Positions 52,821-61,732 of a stretch of 64,000 bases of DNA are shown piece after piece. Within the stretch, counting starts at the first letter, position 1, and every line of letters starts with the position of its first letter. Where the stretch lies: contig CAVXXJ010000009.1 in NCBI GenBank assembly GCA_963765705.1, positions 62,001 through 126,000 on the forward strand, given 5' to 3'. The notes beneath the pieces are model-generated. The model was not told the DNA's origin. It worked only from the letters and a program-made list of their open reading frames with translations, and searched no databases. A program made the translations under genes and the position numbers. This DNA is from Gaiellasilicea sp963765705 (GTDB taxonomy: Bacteria; Actinomycetota; Thermoleophilia; Gaiellales; Gaiellaceae).

Positions 52821-53387
52821 GTGGTCAAACTCAGCCGATTCATCCTCGCCGTGACCGTCGCGCTCGTCGTGGCCGCGCCGGCAGCAGCGAGCGAGCCCGC
52901 GAAGGAGAAGGAGAAGCCCGCGAAGCAGATCGTGCCGGTGACGAGCTCAGGTGAGGGCCTCGCTCCGGGCGCCCCGGACTGGGTTGCGCAGCACGTTGCG
53001 GAGGTCACGGCGACCGGCCCGGAAGCGCCGGCGTCGCCTGCCGGGGCGCAGGTGACAATGGCCATCGGCTGTCGAACCGTCTGGGCGTATCGGGGGTACA
53101 ACCACTGGCTCGGCTATGTGCTGATCCGCTACTACGAGCAGGTGTCCTGGTGCTCGAACGGCTTCGGCATCTACTCGTTCGGTCGCGACCGGTGGCCCGA
53201 GACGCACGTCGGCTGGCAGTTCAACGGGCACATCGGGTCATCGATCACCGGCGGCTCGTACTCGCGAAGCGCGTGGACTCAGGGCTCGTTCTCGTTCTGC
53301 ATCGGGGCTTGCTACGAGCACAAGTACCCCTGGGTGATGATCAGCGTGAACGCTGATCTCGATTGGAACGTGAACACGGGCGGATGA
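52821..53387 (+). CDS. Secreted protein of unknown function (188 aa)
   Basis: GTG 52821 follows Shine-Dalgarno AGGAGGT. Signal peptide MVKLSRFILAVTVALVVAAP ... AAAS is followed by a charged stretch (EPAKEKEKPAKQIVPV). The mature part is rich in aromatic residues and Gly with several Cys (CRTVWAYRGYNHWLGYVLIR, FSFCIGACYEHKYPWVMISV), suggesting a small disulfide-bonded beta protein. No family recognised. Its stop overlaps the ATG of the next small gene, forming a two-gene unit divergent from rpoD. Confidence 0.65.
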   Translation: MVKLSRFILAVTVALVVAAPAAASEPAKEKEKPAKQIVPVTSSGEGLAPGAPDWVAQHVAEVTATGPEAPASPAGAQVTMAIGCRTVWAYRGYNHWLGYVLIRYYEQVSWCSNGFGIYSFGRDRWPETHVGWQFNGHIGSSITGGSYSRSAWTQGSFSFCIGACYEHKYPWVMISVNADLDWNVNTGG

Positions 53388-53521
53388 GGTCGGTTTCGCG
53401 GATCGTTCTGGGCGCTGTGGCACTGCTGCTCTGCGGCTATGTCCTGGCGATCTTCATCGGAGTTGCCGGTTGCGCAGACAACGGGAGCGGAACCGGCAAC
53501 ATCCGAACGACGGCTCCGTGA
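53384..53521 (+). CDS. Small membrane protein or lipoprotein (45 aa)
   Basis: ATG 53384 overlaps the preceding stop (ATGA). The 45 residues are a basic start (MRSVSR), one hydrophobic helix (IVLGAVALLLCGYVLAIFIG) and a VAGC sequence that could be a lipobox, then a short polar tail (ADNGSGTGNIRTTAP). The overlap and composition support a real gene; function unknown. Confidence 0.55.
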   Translation: MRSVSRIVLGAVALLLCGYVLAIFIGVAGCADNGSGTGNIRTTAP

Positions 53522-53544
53522 GCCAGGCGCGTTAGACTTGTCGC

Positions 53545-53812
53545 GTGGTCTGGGAGCTCGTCTTCATGCTCGTCGTGCTGAAGATTCCGGTCGTGTACCT
53601 CTGCGCCGTGGTCTGGTGGGCGATCAAGGCGGAGCCGCGCCCGCTCGAGGGCGCCGGCGTCGTCGCGTCGCTGGGGCCGGATCCTGCGTGCGACTGGCGC
53701 CGCCGAGTACCGCGCGCTACGCCGCGGTCCCGCGCCCCGGCGGCCACAGCGCGGCGCACGACTCCGCCGGCCGGCGAGGACCGCCTATGCCCGCGCCCGG
53801 GTGAGAGCGTGA
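53545..53812 (+). CDS. Small membrane protein with basic tail (probable frame break near 53705)
   Basis: GTG 53545 encodes MVWELVFMLVVLKIPVVYLC then AVVWWAIKAEPRP: one membrane helix with a Pro and conserved aromatic residues. After about residue 52 the frame has no natural stop before the next gene. Another frame gives a basic tail (EYRALRRGPAPRRPQRGARL and on) ending at TGA 53810-53812, overlapping the next GTG. The span is a multiple of three plus one, consistent with one inserted base. -10-like TAGACT lies 8 nt before the start. Function unknown. Confidence 0.5.
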
Positions 53813-54082
53813 ACGCCGACGCGCACGCCGAGCAGCCCGGCCGCTGGACGGCGGCCGACACGATCGCAGGCCTGCTGGCCACCGTCTCGATCTTCACGAG
53901 CTGCGTCGGGCTCGCCTACCGGCCGGTCCGGCTGATTCCCTTCGCGATCCTGCTCGCGCTCGTTGCCGCCCTCATGTCCGAGCGGCAGCAGCGGGTCGGC
54001 GGCCTGGCGATCGCAGCCGCCGTGATCTGCTGGACACTCGGGATGACGATCGCCGTCATCACCGAAGAATCCCCTGTACTAG
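53809..54082 (+). CDS. Three-helix membrane protein (about 90 aa, frame broken near 54067)
   Basis: GTG 53809 starts MNADAHAEQPGRWTAADTIA, followed by three hydrophobic segments (GLLATVSIFTSCVGLAY, LIPFAILLALVAALMS, GGLAIAAAVICWTLGMTIAV). The written frame runs on into the next gene. Removing one base in GAAgAAT (about 54067) gives ...TENPLY and a stop at 54080-54082, a natural end 27 bp before the oxoglutarate dehydrogenase start. Unknown function. Confidence 0.5.
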
Positions 54083-54096
54083 GCAACAGGCGCTGG

Positions 54097-54102
54097 TACA
54101 AC
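54097..54102 (+). promoter_or_regulatory. Candidate -10 element (TACAAC) for the 2-oxoglutarate dehydrogenase gene
   Basis: TACAAC ends 7 nt before GTG 54110 with no Shine-Dalgarno sequence, a leaderless-type arrangement. Spacing evidence only. Confidence 0.3.
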
Positions 54103-54109
54103 ACAGGCT

Positions 54110-57001
54110 GTGAGCACGCACGACGTCGACGGTCTGAACTCGGGCTACGCACGGCTGCTGCTCGAGGACTACCTCGAGAACCCCGACGCCGTCCCGGCCG
54201 AGTGGCGCGAGCTGTTCGAGAGCGGCGACAGCGCTCTCGTCGCCTCGCATCCCGGCCTGCTTCGGCTGCTCGAGACGCTCGACCGCGGCAACGGCCACCC
54301 GGCCGCGCCGCCCGCACCGCCGCCGGCTGCGCCCGAGGCGCCTCAGGACTCAGAGCCGGCCGAGAGCGCCCCCGCCGCACAGGCAGCGGTCACCGGCGAG
54401 ATCGACGAGACGCTCCTCGGCGGTGTCGCCGCCGCGATGGCGCTCGTCAAGGCGCACCGGATGCACGGGCACCTTGCGGCACGGCTCGACCCGCTCGGAT
54501 CGGAGCCCCTCGGCGACCCCGCCCTCGACGAGACGCGGCTGATCCCGCCGCTGACGCCGGAGCTGCAGGCGCGAATCCCGGCGAAGCTGCTCCGCGTCCA
54601 CGTTCCGGGCGAGACGCTGCTCGAGGCGCTGCCCGCTCTGCGCGAGGTCTACTGCGGCACGATCGCCTACGAGATCGAGCACATGTCCGACCACGCCGAG
54701 CGCGTCTGGCTCCGGCAGGCGATCGAATCCGGGCGCTACCGGCAGCCGCTGACCGCCGACGAGCGGGTGCGGCTGCTCGATCGCGTCTCGCGGGCCGAAG
54801 GCTTCGAGCAGTACCTCCGCCGCGCCTTCCTCGGCCAGAAGCAGTTCTCGCTCGAAGGCCTCGACTCGATGGTGCCGATGCTCGACGAGGCGATCGAGAT
54901 CGCCGCCGGCCGCCGGCGCGCACGAGGTCGTGATCGGCATGGCTCACCGCGGGCGGCTCAACGTCCTCGTCCACACCGTCGGCCGCTCGTACGAATCGAT
55001 CCTGCGGGAGTTCGAGGGCGAGCGGACGATCGAGGCCGTCGTCACGAACGACGAAGGCGGAACGGGCGACGTCAAGTACCACCTCGCCGCGACCGGCACC
55101 CGCGCGACCGCCTCGGGCGAGGTGACGGTGACGCTCGCACCGAATCCCAGCCACCTGGAGGCCGTCGACCCCGTCGTCGAGGGCTGGACGCGTGCCGAGC
55201 AGACCGACCGCTCCTTCGGCTCCGGCATCCACGACCCGTCCGTCGCGCTGCCGGTCCTCATCCACGGCGATGCGTCCTTCGCGGGTCAGGGTGTCGTGGC
55301 CGAGACGCTGAATCTCTCGAACCTCGACGGTTACACGACCGGCGGCACGCTGCACCTGATCGCCAACAACCAGGTCGGCTTCACGACCGACCCGGCGGAG
55401 GGACGCTCGACGCGGTATTCGAGCGACCTCGCCAAGGGCTTCGACATCCCGATCGTCCACGTCAATGCGGACGATCCGGAGGCGGCCGTCAGCGCGATCC
55501 GGCTGGCGATGGCCTACCGGCAGGAGTTCGGCCACGACATCGTCGTCGACCTGATCGGCTACCGGCGCTTCGGCCACAACGAGCAGGACGAGGCGGCCTA
55601 CACCCAGCCGCTGATGGTCGCGCAGATCGAGGCACGGCCGACGGTGCGCGAGCAGTACGCGGCGCAGCTCGTCGAGGAAGGCGTCGTCACCGCCGAGCAG
55701 GCTGCGGCCGTCTTCGACGAGGTGCAGGCCGAGCTCCGCGCCGCGCACGATCAGCTGAAGGCGTCGATCGCCGTGCCGCGACCGATCAAGGAAGGCCGGA
55801 TCCCCGCCGACACGGGCGACGCCGTCGTCACCGCGGTCCCCGCCGAGCGGCTCGAGGCGCTGAACGAGCAGCTGCTCGCAGTGCCGGAGGACTTCGAGGG
55901 CAACGCCAAGCTGCTGAAGCAACTCGAGCGCCGGCGCGAGACCATGCGAGAGGGAGGCATCGACTGGGGGCAGGGCGAGGGGCTCGCGCTGGCGAGCCTC
56001 CTCACGGAGGGCATTCCGATTCGGCTCTCGGGCCAGGACACCGAGCGAGGGACGTTCTCGCACCGGCACGCGATGCTCCACGATCAGCGCACCGGCGAGA
56101 CGTACGCGCCGATCCAGCACCTCGCCGAGGCGCGCAGCGTCGATCGAGCTCTACAACTCGCCGCTCTCCGAGTACGCCTGTCTCGGCTTCGAGTACGGCT
56201 ATGCGGTCGCCGCTCCCGACGCGCTCGTGCTCTGGGAGGCGCAGTTCGGCGACTTCGTCAACGGCGCGCAGATCGTCGTCGACCAGTTCCTCGTCGCCGG
56301 GCTCTCGAAGTGGGGCCAGACAGCGCGGCTGACGCTGCTGCTCCCGCACGGCTACGAGGGGAACGGCCCCGAGCACTCGAGCGCGAAGCTCGAGCGCTTC
56401 CTGCAGCTCGCCGCGCAGGAGAACATCCGGATCGCGAACTGCACGACCGCGGCGCAGTTCTTCCACCTGCTGCGGCGGCAGGCTCTCGACGCGACGGCCC
56501 GGCCGCTGGTCGTGATGACGCCGAAGGGGCTGCTGCGGCTGAAGCAGGCGGGCTCGACGCTGGCCGACCTCAGCGACGGGCGCTTCGAGCCGGTGCTCGA
56601 CGACCCGCGGGCGGGGCAGACGATCGATCGGGCTGCGGTGACGCGCCTCGTGCTCTGCTCCGGGAAGGTCTTCTACGACATCGACGGCCACGAGGACCGG
56701 GCCGCTGCGACGGCGGTGGCGGTCGCGCGGCTGGAGCAGCTCTATCCGTTCCCGGTCGAGCCCGCCGCGGCGCTGACCGCCTCCTACCCGAACCTCGCAG
56801 GAGCTGATCTGGGCGCAGGAGGAGCCGCAGAACATGGGCGCGTGGCGGTCGATCCGGCACCGGCTCGAGGCCGCCGCGCCGGACGGCGTCAACGTCCGCT
56901 ACGTGGGGCGGCCCTGGCGCGCGAGCCCGAGCGAGGGCTATCCGACCGCGCACCGGCTGGAGCAGGACCGGATCGTTCGCGAGGCGCTGGGAACCGCTTA
57001 G
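54110..57001 (+). CDS. sucA: 2-oxoglutarate dehydrogenase E1 component (three frame breaks)
   Basis: Thiamine-diphosphate enzyme of the TCA cycle; inferred 962 residues. The N-terminal ODH motif is SGYARLLLEDYLENPDAVPA. Family blocks include FSLEGLDSMVPMLDEAIEIA, EVVIGMAHRGRLNVL, HLIANNQVGFTTDP, YRRFGHNEQDEAAYTQPLM, RGTFSHRHAMLHDQ and WEAQFGDFVNGAQ. The end EEPQNMGAWRSIRHRLE is the conserved C-terminus. Breaks near 54911, 56139 and 56800 are each repaired by removing one base. The N-terminus is the plain E1 type, not the E2-fused actinobacterial KGD form. E2 and E3 genes are not adjacent. Confidence 0.9.
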
Positions 57002-57165
57002 AGCCGGCGCGCTTTGCGCTTGGCCAGCAGCGCGGCCGCGACCTTGGGGCCGTGCGTGCGGGCCGTCTGCAGCACCCGCTTGCGCTGGGCCGGCGGCAGC
57101 CGCCGCCAGAGATGGAAGGCGCCGAAGGCGAGCCCGAGCGGGCTGGTGGGGCGGAAGCGCGCCAT
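56998..57165 (-). CDS. Small basic protein (55 aa)
   Basis: ATG 57165 encodes MARFRPTSPLGLAFGAFHLW then RRLPPAQRKRVLQTARTHGP, a strongly basic helical protein ending LLAKRKARRL. It ends by overlapping the sucA stop from the opposite strand. No family recognised; composition suggests nucleic-acid or membrane-surface contact. The frame is clean and has amino-acid content unlike a random shadow, but support is limited. Confidence 0.5.
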   Translation of the reverse strand: MARFRPTSPLGLAFGAFHLWRRLPPAQRKRVLQTARTHGPKVAAALLAKRKARRL

Positions 57166-57203
57166 CGACCTATGTTCGCACACGCACCGGGGAGTTCGCG
57201 ACG

Positions 57204-57935
57204 CTAGTCCTTGTCCCCGTCGTCGCGGCGGTTGCCGTTGTCGCCACGGTTGTCGTCCCCGTCGTCGCCGCTCCCATCGTCGTCGTCGTCGTGATCATGG
57301 TCGCGGTCGTGGTCGTCGTCGTGCTTCATGCTGTGGTCGTCGCGACCGTCGTCGTTCTCGTGGCTCTGTTCGCGGCCCGCATCGTCCGGCCGTCCGTGGC
57401 ACTTGTCCTTCTTCTTGTGCTTCTTCCGCTTGCAGTTCTCGGCGTCCGGCCTGCTCGGCGGCCGGCGCGACGACGATGACCGCGCGTACGACCGCGGGCT
57501 CCGCAGCCGGAGCCGGCGCGGGCTCGGGTCGGGCTCAGGGGCAGGAGCGGGCTCGGGGCAGGAGCAGGCGTAGGAGCAGGCGCCGGGATGGGCGAGGGAA
57601 CAGCTGCGCGGGCCGGACGTGGCTTGGGAACGGCAGCGGGCTCGGGTGCCGCTGCGGCCGGGCGCGGTGCGACGACGCGTCGGGACGGCTGGGGACGCCG
57701 AGCCGGCGGGTGCCGTTGCTGAGGGTGCCGTTGCTTGGGGCCGCGGCGCCGCGCGCGCCGCAGGGGCGGCCGGGTCCGCCATGATGACGACCTCGGCGGC
57801 CGGAGCGGGGATAGCGAAGACGTACGGCGGTGCGGTCGCTTCGACACCCAATGTCAACTGCGGTAGCGCGATCGCCCCAGCTGTCCCAGTGATTGCGAGC
57901 GCGCCTGTGAGCACGCGCACGAAGATCGGCCTCAT
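57204..57935 (-). CDS. Secreted Pro/Ala-rich protein with His/Asp-rich tail (frame breaks inside)
   Basis: ATG 57935 has a strong Shine-Dalgarno sequence (GGAGGGGGAGGA). Signal peptide MRPIFVRVLTGALAITGTAG is followed by an Ala/Pro-rich linker. In the middle the Pro/Ala pattern moves to other frames (PAPAPTPAPAPSPLLPL; PAVVRAVIVVAPAAEQ), implying at least two indels. The end returns as CKRKKHKKKDKCHGRPDD and then a tail with HSMKHDDDHDRDHDHDDDDD. The tail could chelate divalent metals. Function unknown. The 5' region is divergent from the GGDEF gene across a palindrome. Confidence 0.55.
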   Translation of the reverse strand: MRPIFVRVLTGALAITGTAGAIALPQLTLGVEATAPPYVFAIPAPAAEVVIMADPAAPAARAAPRPQATAPSATAPAGSASPAVPTRRRTAPGRSGTRARCRSQATSGPRSCSLAHPGACSYACSCPEPAPAPEPDPSPRRLRLRSPRSYARSSSSRRPPSRPDAENCKRKKHKKKDKCHGRPDDAGREQSHENDDGRDDHSMKHDDDHDRDHDHDDDDDGSGDDGDDNRGDNGNRRDDGDKD

Positions 57936-57948
57936 GAATCCTCCCCCT

Positions 57949-57985
57949 CCTGCCGAAAACGTCGTCTAAGGGGGTTATCGGCAGG
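57949..57985. promoter_or_regulatory. 8-bp inverted repeat in a divergent promoter region
   Basis: CCTGCCGA (57949-57956) and TCGGCAGG (57978-57985) form a perfect inverted repeat, centres 29 bp apart, between the secreted protein gene (57935, minus) and the GGDEF gene (58009, plus). Candidate operator; the left arm touches the Shine-Dalgarno sequence of the minus-strand gene. Confidence 0.35.
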
Positions 57986-58008
57986 GAAGGCGGAAACTGA
58001 AGGGCGGA

Positions 58009-59791
58009 ATGCTGGGGAGCTTCAAACTCAAGCTGGTCGGCACGTTTCTGGCGCTTTCGGTGCTGCCGCTCGCCGCCGCCTTCTGGGGTTTCAGCCAGGT
58101 GGCGGAGCGCAGCGTCACGAGCAGCACGGACGATCGGCTCGAGGCGGGTCTCAGCGCCGCGCTCGCAGCGTTCGAGGACGAGCGTCAGCGGGCGGGCAGC
58201 GCCGCCGAGCGCCTGGGCCGGGACCCCGCATTCCAGGCCGCGGTCGCTCGCGGCGATCGCGCCGCGATCGCGAGACTGCTACCGGCGTCGCCGGCGCTTC
58301 GAGTCGAGATGCCGGGCAGCGCCGCCGATCGGCGCGGTCCCGCGCGCTCGCCGCCGAGACCGACGTCTCGGTGCTCGGGCCCGGGCCGGCAATCGGTCAC
58401 GATCGTCGCCGCGGTGCCGCTGACGGAGAGCCTGGCGCGGAGGTTGCATGCCCGGTCGGGCCTGACGGCCCCGGACGAGCTGGCGCTCGTGCGCTCCGAC
58501 GGCCGCATCGCCGCGTCGTCGAGCCCATCCGTGCGCGGGCGAGGCGAACGCTCGTCCCCGGCCGGATCGATACGAAGACGATCGGCGGCACGCGCGTATC
58601 GCGTCGATCGCCGCGCAACTCGTGTCCGGACAGCGGAGTCATGCTCGCAGCCTTCACGCCGAGCTCCGGCATCGCCGACGAGCAGGGCTCGGTGATCGGC
58701 CGGCTGCTGGTCGGCCTGCTCGGATCGCTGCTGCTGATCGCGTTCGTCGCCTACCTCGCCGGCCGCTCGATCGTCAGCGGCCTCGACCCGCTCGTCACCG
58801 CCGCCGACTCGATCGCGGCAGGGCGCCTGCACGAGCGCGTGCCAGTCCGGGGAAAGGACGAGTTCGCGACGCTCGGCCGGTCGTTCAACGAGATGGCCGC
58901 CCAGCTGGAGGCACGGCTGGAGGATCTCGAGGGCGAGCGCCGGCGTCTCCGCGAGGCGAACGCTCGCTTCGGCGATGCGCTCGCGTCCGCGCTCGATCCC
59001 GAGCAGCTCCGGCGCGTGATCGTCGAGTCGGCCGTGGAAGCGACGCAGGCGGACGGCGGCCTCGTCGTCGCCGAGGACGGCTCGGTCGTCGAGGCCGGTG
59101 ACGTGACGGGTGAGGAGCGGCTCGAGTTCGAGCTCACCGTGGGCCGGCGCAGCTTCGGTCGCCTGCTCCTCTTCGGCTCCGACTTCGACGTCGAGGAGCG
59201 GATGACCGCCGCCTCGCTCGCCGGCCAGGCGGTGGTCGCGCTGGAGAACGCACGGCTGCACCGGATCGTCGAGCGCCAGGCGCTCATCGACGGGCTCACC
59301 GGGTCTCGCGAACCGCCGTCAGGCCGACAAGGTGCTCGTCAGCGAGCTCGCGCGCGCCCAGCGCCTGGGCGGACCGGTCGGGCCTGATCCTCGCCGACGT
59401 GGACGACTTCAAGCGAGTCAACGACCGCTTCGGCCATCCGACCGGCGACATGGTGCTGCGCGATCTCGCTGCGTCGCTTCGGGAGACGGTTCGCGAGATC
59501 GACATCGCCGCCCGCTGGGGCGGTGAGGAGTTCGCGGTGATCCTGCCGGGCACCGACCTCGAGGGAGCGGCGCAAGTGGCCGAGCGCCTCCGTGTTGCGC
59601 TGGCCGAGCGCGAGATCCTCTCGACGGACGGCGTGCCGCTCCACGTCACCGCGAGCTTCGGCGCCGCCGCGTCGAGCAGCTCGACGACGGTGACGGAGCT
59701 GATCGAGGCCGCCGACGAGGCGCTCTACCGCGCCAAGCGGGCCGGGAAGGATCGGGTTTACGCGGGCACGGAGCCGGTAACCCCAATCTGA
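58009..59791 (+). CDS. Membrane HAMP-GGDEF diguanylate cyclase (several frame breaks)
   Basis: Inferred ~593 residues. It begins with a membrane helix (LVGTFLALSVLPLAAAFWGF), an extracellular sensor domain, a second helix (LLVGLLGSLLLIAFVAYLAG), HAMP (GRLHERVPVRGKDEFATLGR), a GAF-like region and a GGDEF domain. The GGDEF domain has DGLTGLANRRQ, LADVDDFKRVNDRFGH and active-site GGEEF, so it should make c-di-GMP. Breaks occur around 58310-58390, 58550-58620, 59306 (GGGtCTC) and 59385 (GGGcCTG). The later two are clear one-base insertions. ATG 58009 has a GAAGGGCGGA ribosome site. Confidence 0.78.
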
Positions 59792-59829
59792 GAAACGTCC
59801 GCAAGCAGGAGATTTCGCGGGTCCTGCGC

Positions 59830-59835
59830 TACAAT
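59830..59835 (+). promoter_or_regulatory. Candidate -10 element (TACAAT)
   Basis: Good -10 match 59 nt upstream of ATG 59895; no clear -35. Predicts a leader of about 50 nt with the Shine-Dalgarno sequence CGGAGG. Confidence 0.4.
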
Positions 59836-59894
59836 CGACCCCCGATACGTACGTCCAATGCAGCGCAGCCCTGCTCCCCAATTCGGAGGCCCCT

Positions 59895-60218
59895 ATGCCG
59901 GTTGAGACTCCCTCGCTCTTCGCCCGCGTCATCCAGGATCACCTCGAGCTGAAGCGCCGTAACGCCGAGCTCGAGCCCGCGATGCCCATCGATGGCTACC
60001 GCGTCGACGATCCGTTCAACAACCATCCGTTGTTCAAGACCGAGGAGCAGGCCCGGCTCGAGGAGACCATGGACGGCGACGAGCCGGCCGTGCAGCTCGA
60101 TTCCGCCCCGCTCGCCTGGCCCGGCGAGAGCACCGTCGAAGACGTCACGCCGCACGGAGAGCTGTCCGAAGACACGGGCCTCTGGTCCAAGTCGCGCGAT
60201 TTCGACTGGGGCGACTAG
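59895..60218 (+). CDS. Acidic protein of unknown function (107 aa)
   Basis: ATG 59895 follows Shine-Dalgarno CGGAGG (6 bp). The protein begins with a helix (ETPSLFARVIQDHLELKRRN) and continues as an acidic, Pro-containing, probably flexible chain (DDPFNNHPLFKTEEQARLEE) ending KSRDFDWGD. No family, signal peptide or membrane segment. The stop shares a CTAG tetranucleotide with the convergent UdgX gene. Real by ribosome site and promoter; role unknown. Confidence 0.65.
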   Translation: MPVETPSLFARVIQDHLELKRRNAELEPAMPIDGYRVDDPFNNHPLFKTEEQARLEETMDGDEPAVQLDSAPLAWPGESTVEDVTPHGELSEDTGLWSKSRDFDWGD

Positions 60219-60844
60219 GCCCGCAAGGCTGCCGCGGCGACTCGCAGGTCCCCGACGAAGAGCGCCCGCTCGCGGACCCGGGCTTCCTTGTCCGGAGCGC
60301 GCAGGATCGACGACGGATGCACTGTCGCGAGCACGACGGGAGCGAGTGGTGAGTCCAGTTGCTTCCCGCGGTCGCGTGTGACGCGCACGCCGCGTCCGAC
60401 CAGCGCCTGGGCTGCGGTCGCGCCGAGGCAAACGAGCACGCGGGGCGCAACGACGGCGAGCTCGGCCTCGACCCACGGACGGCAGGCCGCGATCTCTCCC
60501 CGGCTCGGCTTCTGATGGATCCGCCGCTTTCCGCGCGGCTCCCACTTGAAGTGCTTGACCGCGTTCGTGAGGTAGGTCTCCGACCGCTCGATCCCCGCTT
60601 CGGCGAGCGCCTCGTCCAGTAGCAGCCCCGCTGGTCCGACGAACGGCCGACCCGCGAGATCCTCGCGGTCGCCGGGCTGCTCGCCGACGAGCATCAGGCT
60701 CGCACGCTTGAGCCCTTCGCCGAAGACGGTCTGTGTGCCGGAGCGCCAGAGCGGGCAGGCGGTGCAGCAGCCGGCTGCCTCGCGCAGGGCCGCGAGCGAC
60801 AGGCGTTCGGGCAGGAACGCCTCGGCCGAGGCTGGCTTGCTCAT
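60215..60844 (-). CDS. UdgX-type uracil-DNA glycosylase
   Basis: 209 residues of the family 4-related uracil-DNA glycosylases. Motif A is GEQPGDREDLAGRPFVGPAG with GEQPGD at 54-59, and motif B is HPSS at 176-179. The insertion KRRIH at 106-110 is the hallmark of UdgX, where His forms a covalent bond with the abasic site; here it is His110. Cys residues at 27, 30, 121 and 139 fit a [4Fe-4S] cluster. ATG 60844 gives MSKPASAEAFLPERL. UdgX excises uracil and stays linked to the DNA, so it may act in a damage response rather than simple repair. Confidence 0.88.
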   Translation of the reverse strand: MSKPASAEAFLPERLSLAALREAAGCCTACPLWRSGTQTVFGEGLKRASLMLVGEQPGDREDLAGRPFVGPAGLLLDEALAEAGIERSETYLTNAVKHFKWEPRGKRRIHQKPSRGEIAACRPWVEAELAVVAPRVLVCLGATAAQALVGRGVRVTRDRGKQLDSPLAPVVLATVHPSSILRAPDKEARVRERALFVGDLRVAAAALRA

Positions 60845-60949
60845 GCGGGTTCTGTACCCCACGTCGAAGCGTTCACTCCCGCGGGGGATCGGACTTCAGG
60901 CGCTCGAGGGCGATAGAAGGGACGCCACTTTCATTAGGAGGAGAACAAC

Positions 60950-61717
60950 GTGCTGCGGAGACTCACTTTGATCGGAATCATCGCGCTCGTCGCTGTTGGA
61001 GCTGGACAGGCGAACGGGGGCAAGGAACTGCGGATCTCGGGACCGGTCGTACGGTCCTCGGCCCAGGCGCTCTCGGTCGAGAACCTGGTCGGCGACGCCG
61101 TGCTCACGTGTGCCGTGCCGGACCGGCTGGCCGAGAAGGCAGCCGCGCTGAAGCCCGGCGACAAGATCCGGATGGTGTGCGTTCGCTACAGAGGTCGCAA
61201 GGCTGAGCTCGTGAAGATCCAGCGCCTCGGCGAGAAGACCAACACGCGTGCCGAGGAGAAGAAGGCCGAGGAACGAAAGGCCGAGGAGCGGAAGGCGGAA
61301 GAGAAGCGTGCCGAGGAGAAGCAGTACGCGGCCGGCAAGGTCGCCGAGCTCGGCGCCGCCTCAATCGTCGTGCAGGCGACGGACAAGCGCCTCGCGTGCC
61401 GGGTGCCGGCCGAGAAGCAGGCGAAGCTCGTGGGCCTCAAGGTCGGCGACAGCGTGAAGATCGCCTGCGTCGGCGGCCAGCTCGTCGGCATCGAGCGTGT
61501 AGCCACCGAGGCGAAGGAGCCGGGCCAGGAGGTCAGGCTCTACGGCAAGATCGTCGTGCTGTCCCGTGTGGCTGTGACCGTGCAGGGCGAGGCCGGCTCG
61601 CTCACGTGCGTGCCGCCGGCCGCGCTGCTCGAGAAGATCGTGGCCAGGTTCGCAGTCGGCGACAGCGTCAAGATGATGTGTCGCGGCTCCGAGCTGACCT
61701 ACCTCGAGAAGGTCTAA
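60950..61717 (+). CDS. Secreted protein with three OB-like Cys-pair repeats
   Basis: 255 residues from GTG 60950 (Shine-Dalgarno AGGAGGAG). Signal peptide MLRRLTLIGIIALVAVGAGQ. Three repeats each carry a Cys pair and a G-D turn: LTCAVP ... PGDKIRMVCV, LACRVP ... VGDSVKIACV, and LTCVPP ... VGDSVKMMCR. The first and second are separated by a charged helical linker (KAEERKAEERKAEEKRAEEK). The repeats look like small beta barrels, each perhaps with one disulfide. No family recognised. Confidence 0.7.
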   Translation: MLRRLTLIGIIALVAVGAGQANGGKELRISGPVVRSSAQALSVENLVGDAVLTCAVPDRLAEKAAALKPGDKIRMVCVRYRGRKAELVKIQRLGEKTNTRAEEKKAEERKAEERKAEEKRAEEKQYAAGKVAELGAASIVVQATDKRLACRVPAEKQAKLVGLKVGDSVKIACVGGQLVGIERVATEAKEPGQEVRLYGKIVVLSRVAVTVQGEAGSLTCVPPAALLEKIVARFAVGDSVKMMCRGSELTYLEKV

Positions 61718-61732
61718 CCCTCCACCAGCCGC

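Noticed and set aside
52821..54082. Toxin-antitoxin or phage-defence cassette upstream of sucA
   Set aside because: The genes are small secreted or membrane proteins with no toxin, nuclease or antitoxin DNA-binding motif.
57204..57480. CRISPR-like or satellite repeat in the GTCGTCGTCGTG tract
   Set aside because: It is codon-level low complexity encoding Asp/His runs on the minus strand, without regular spacers.
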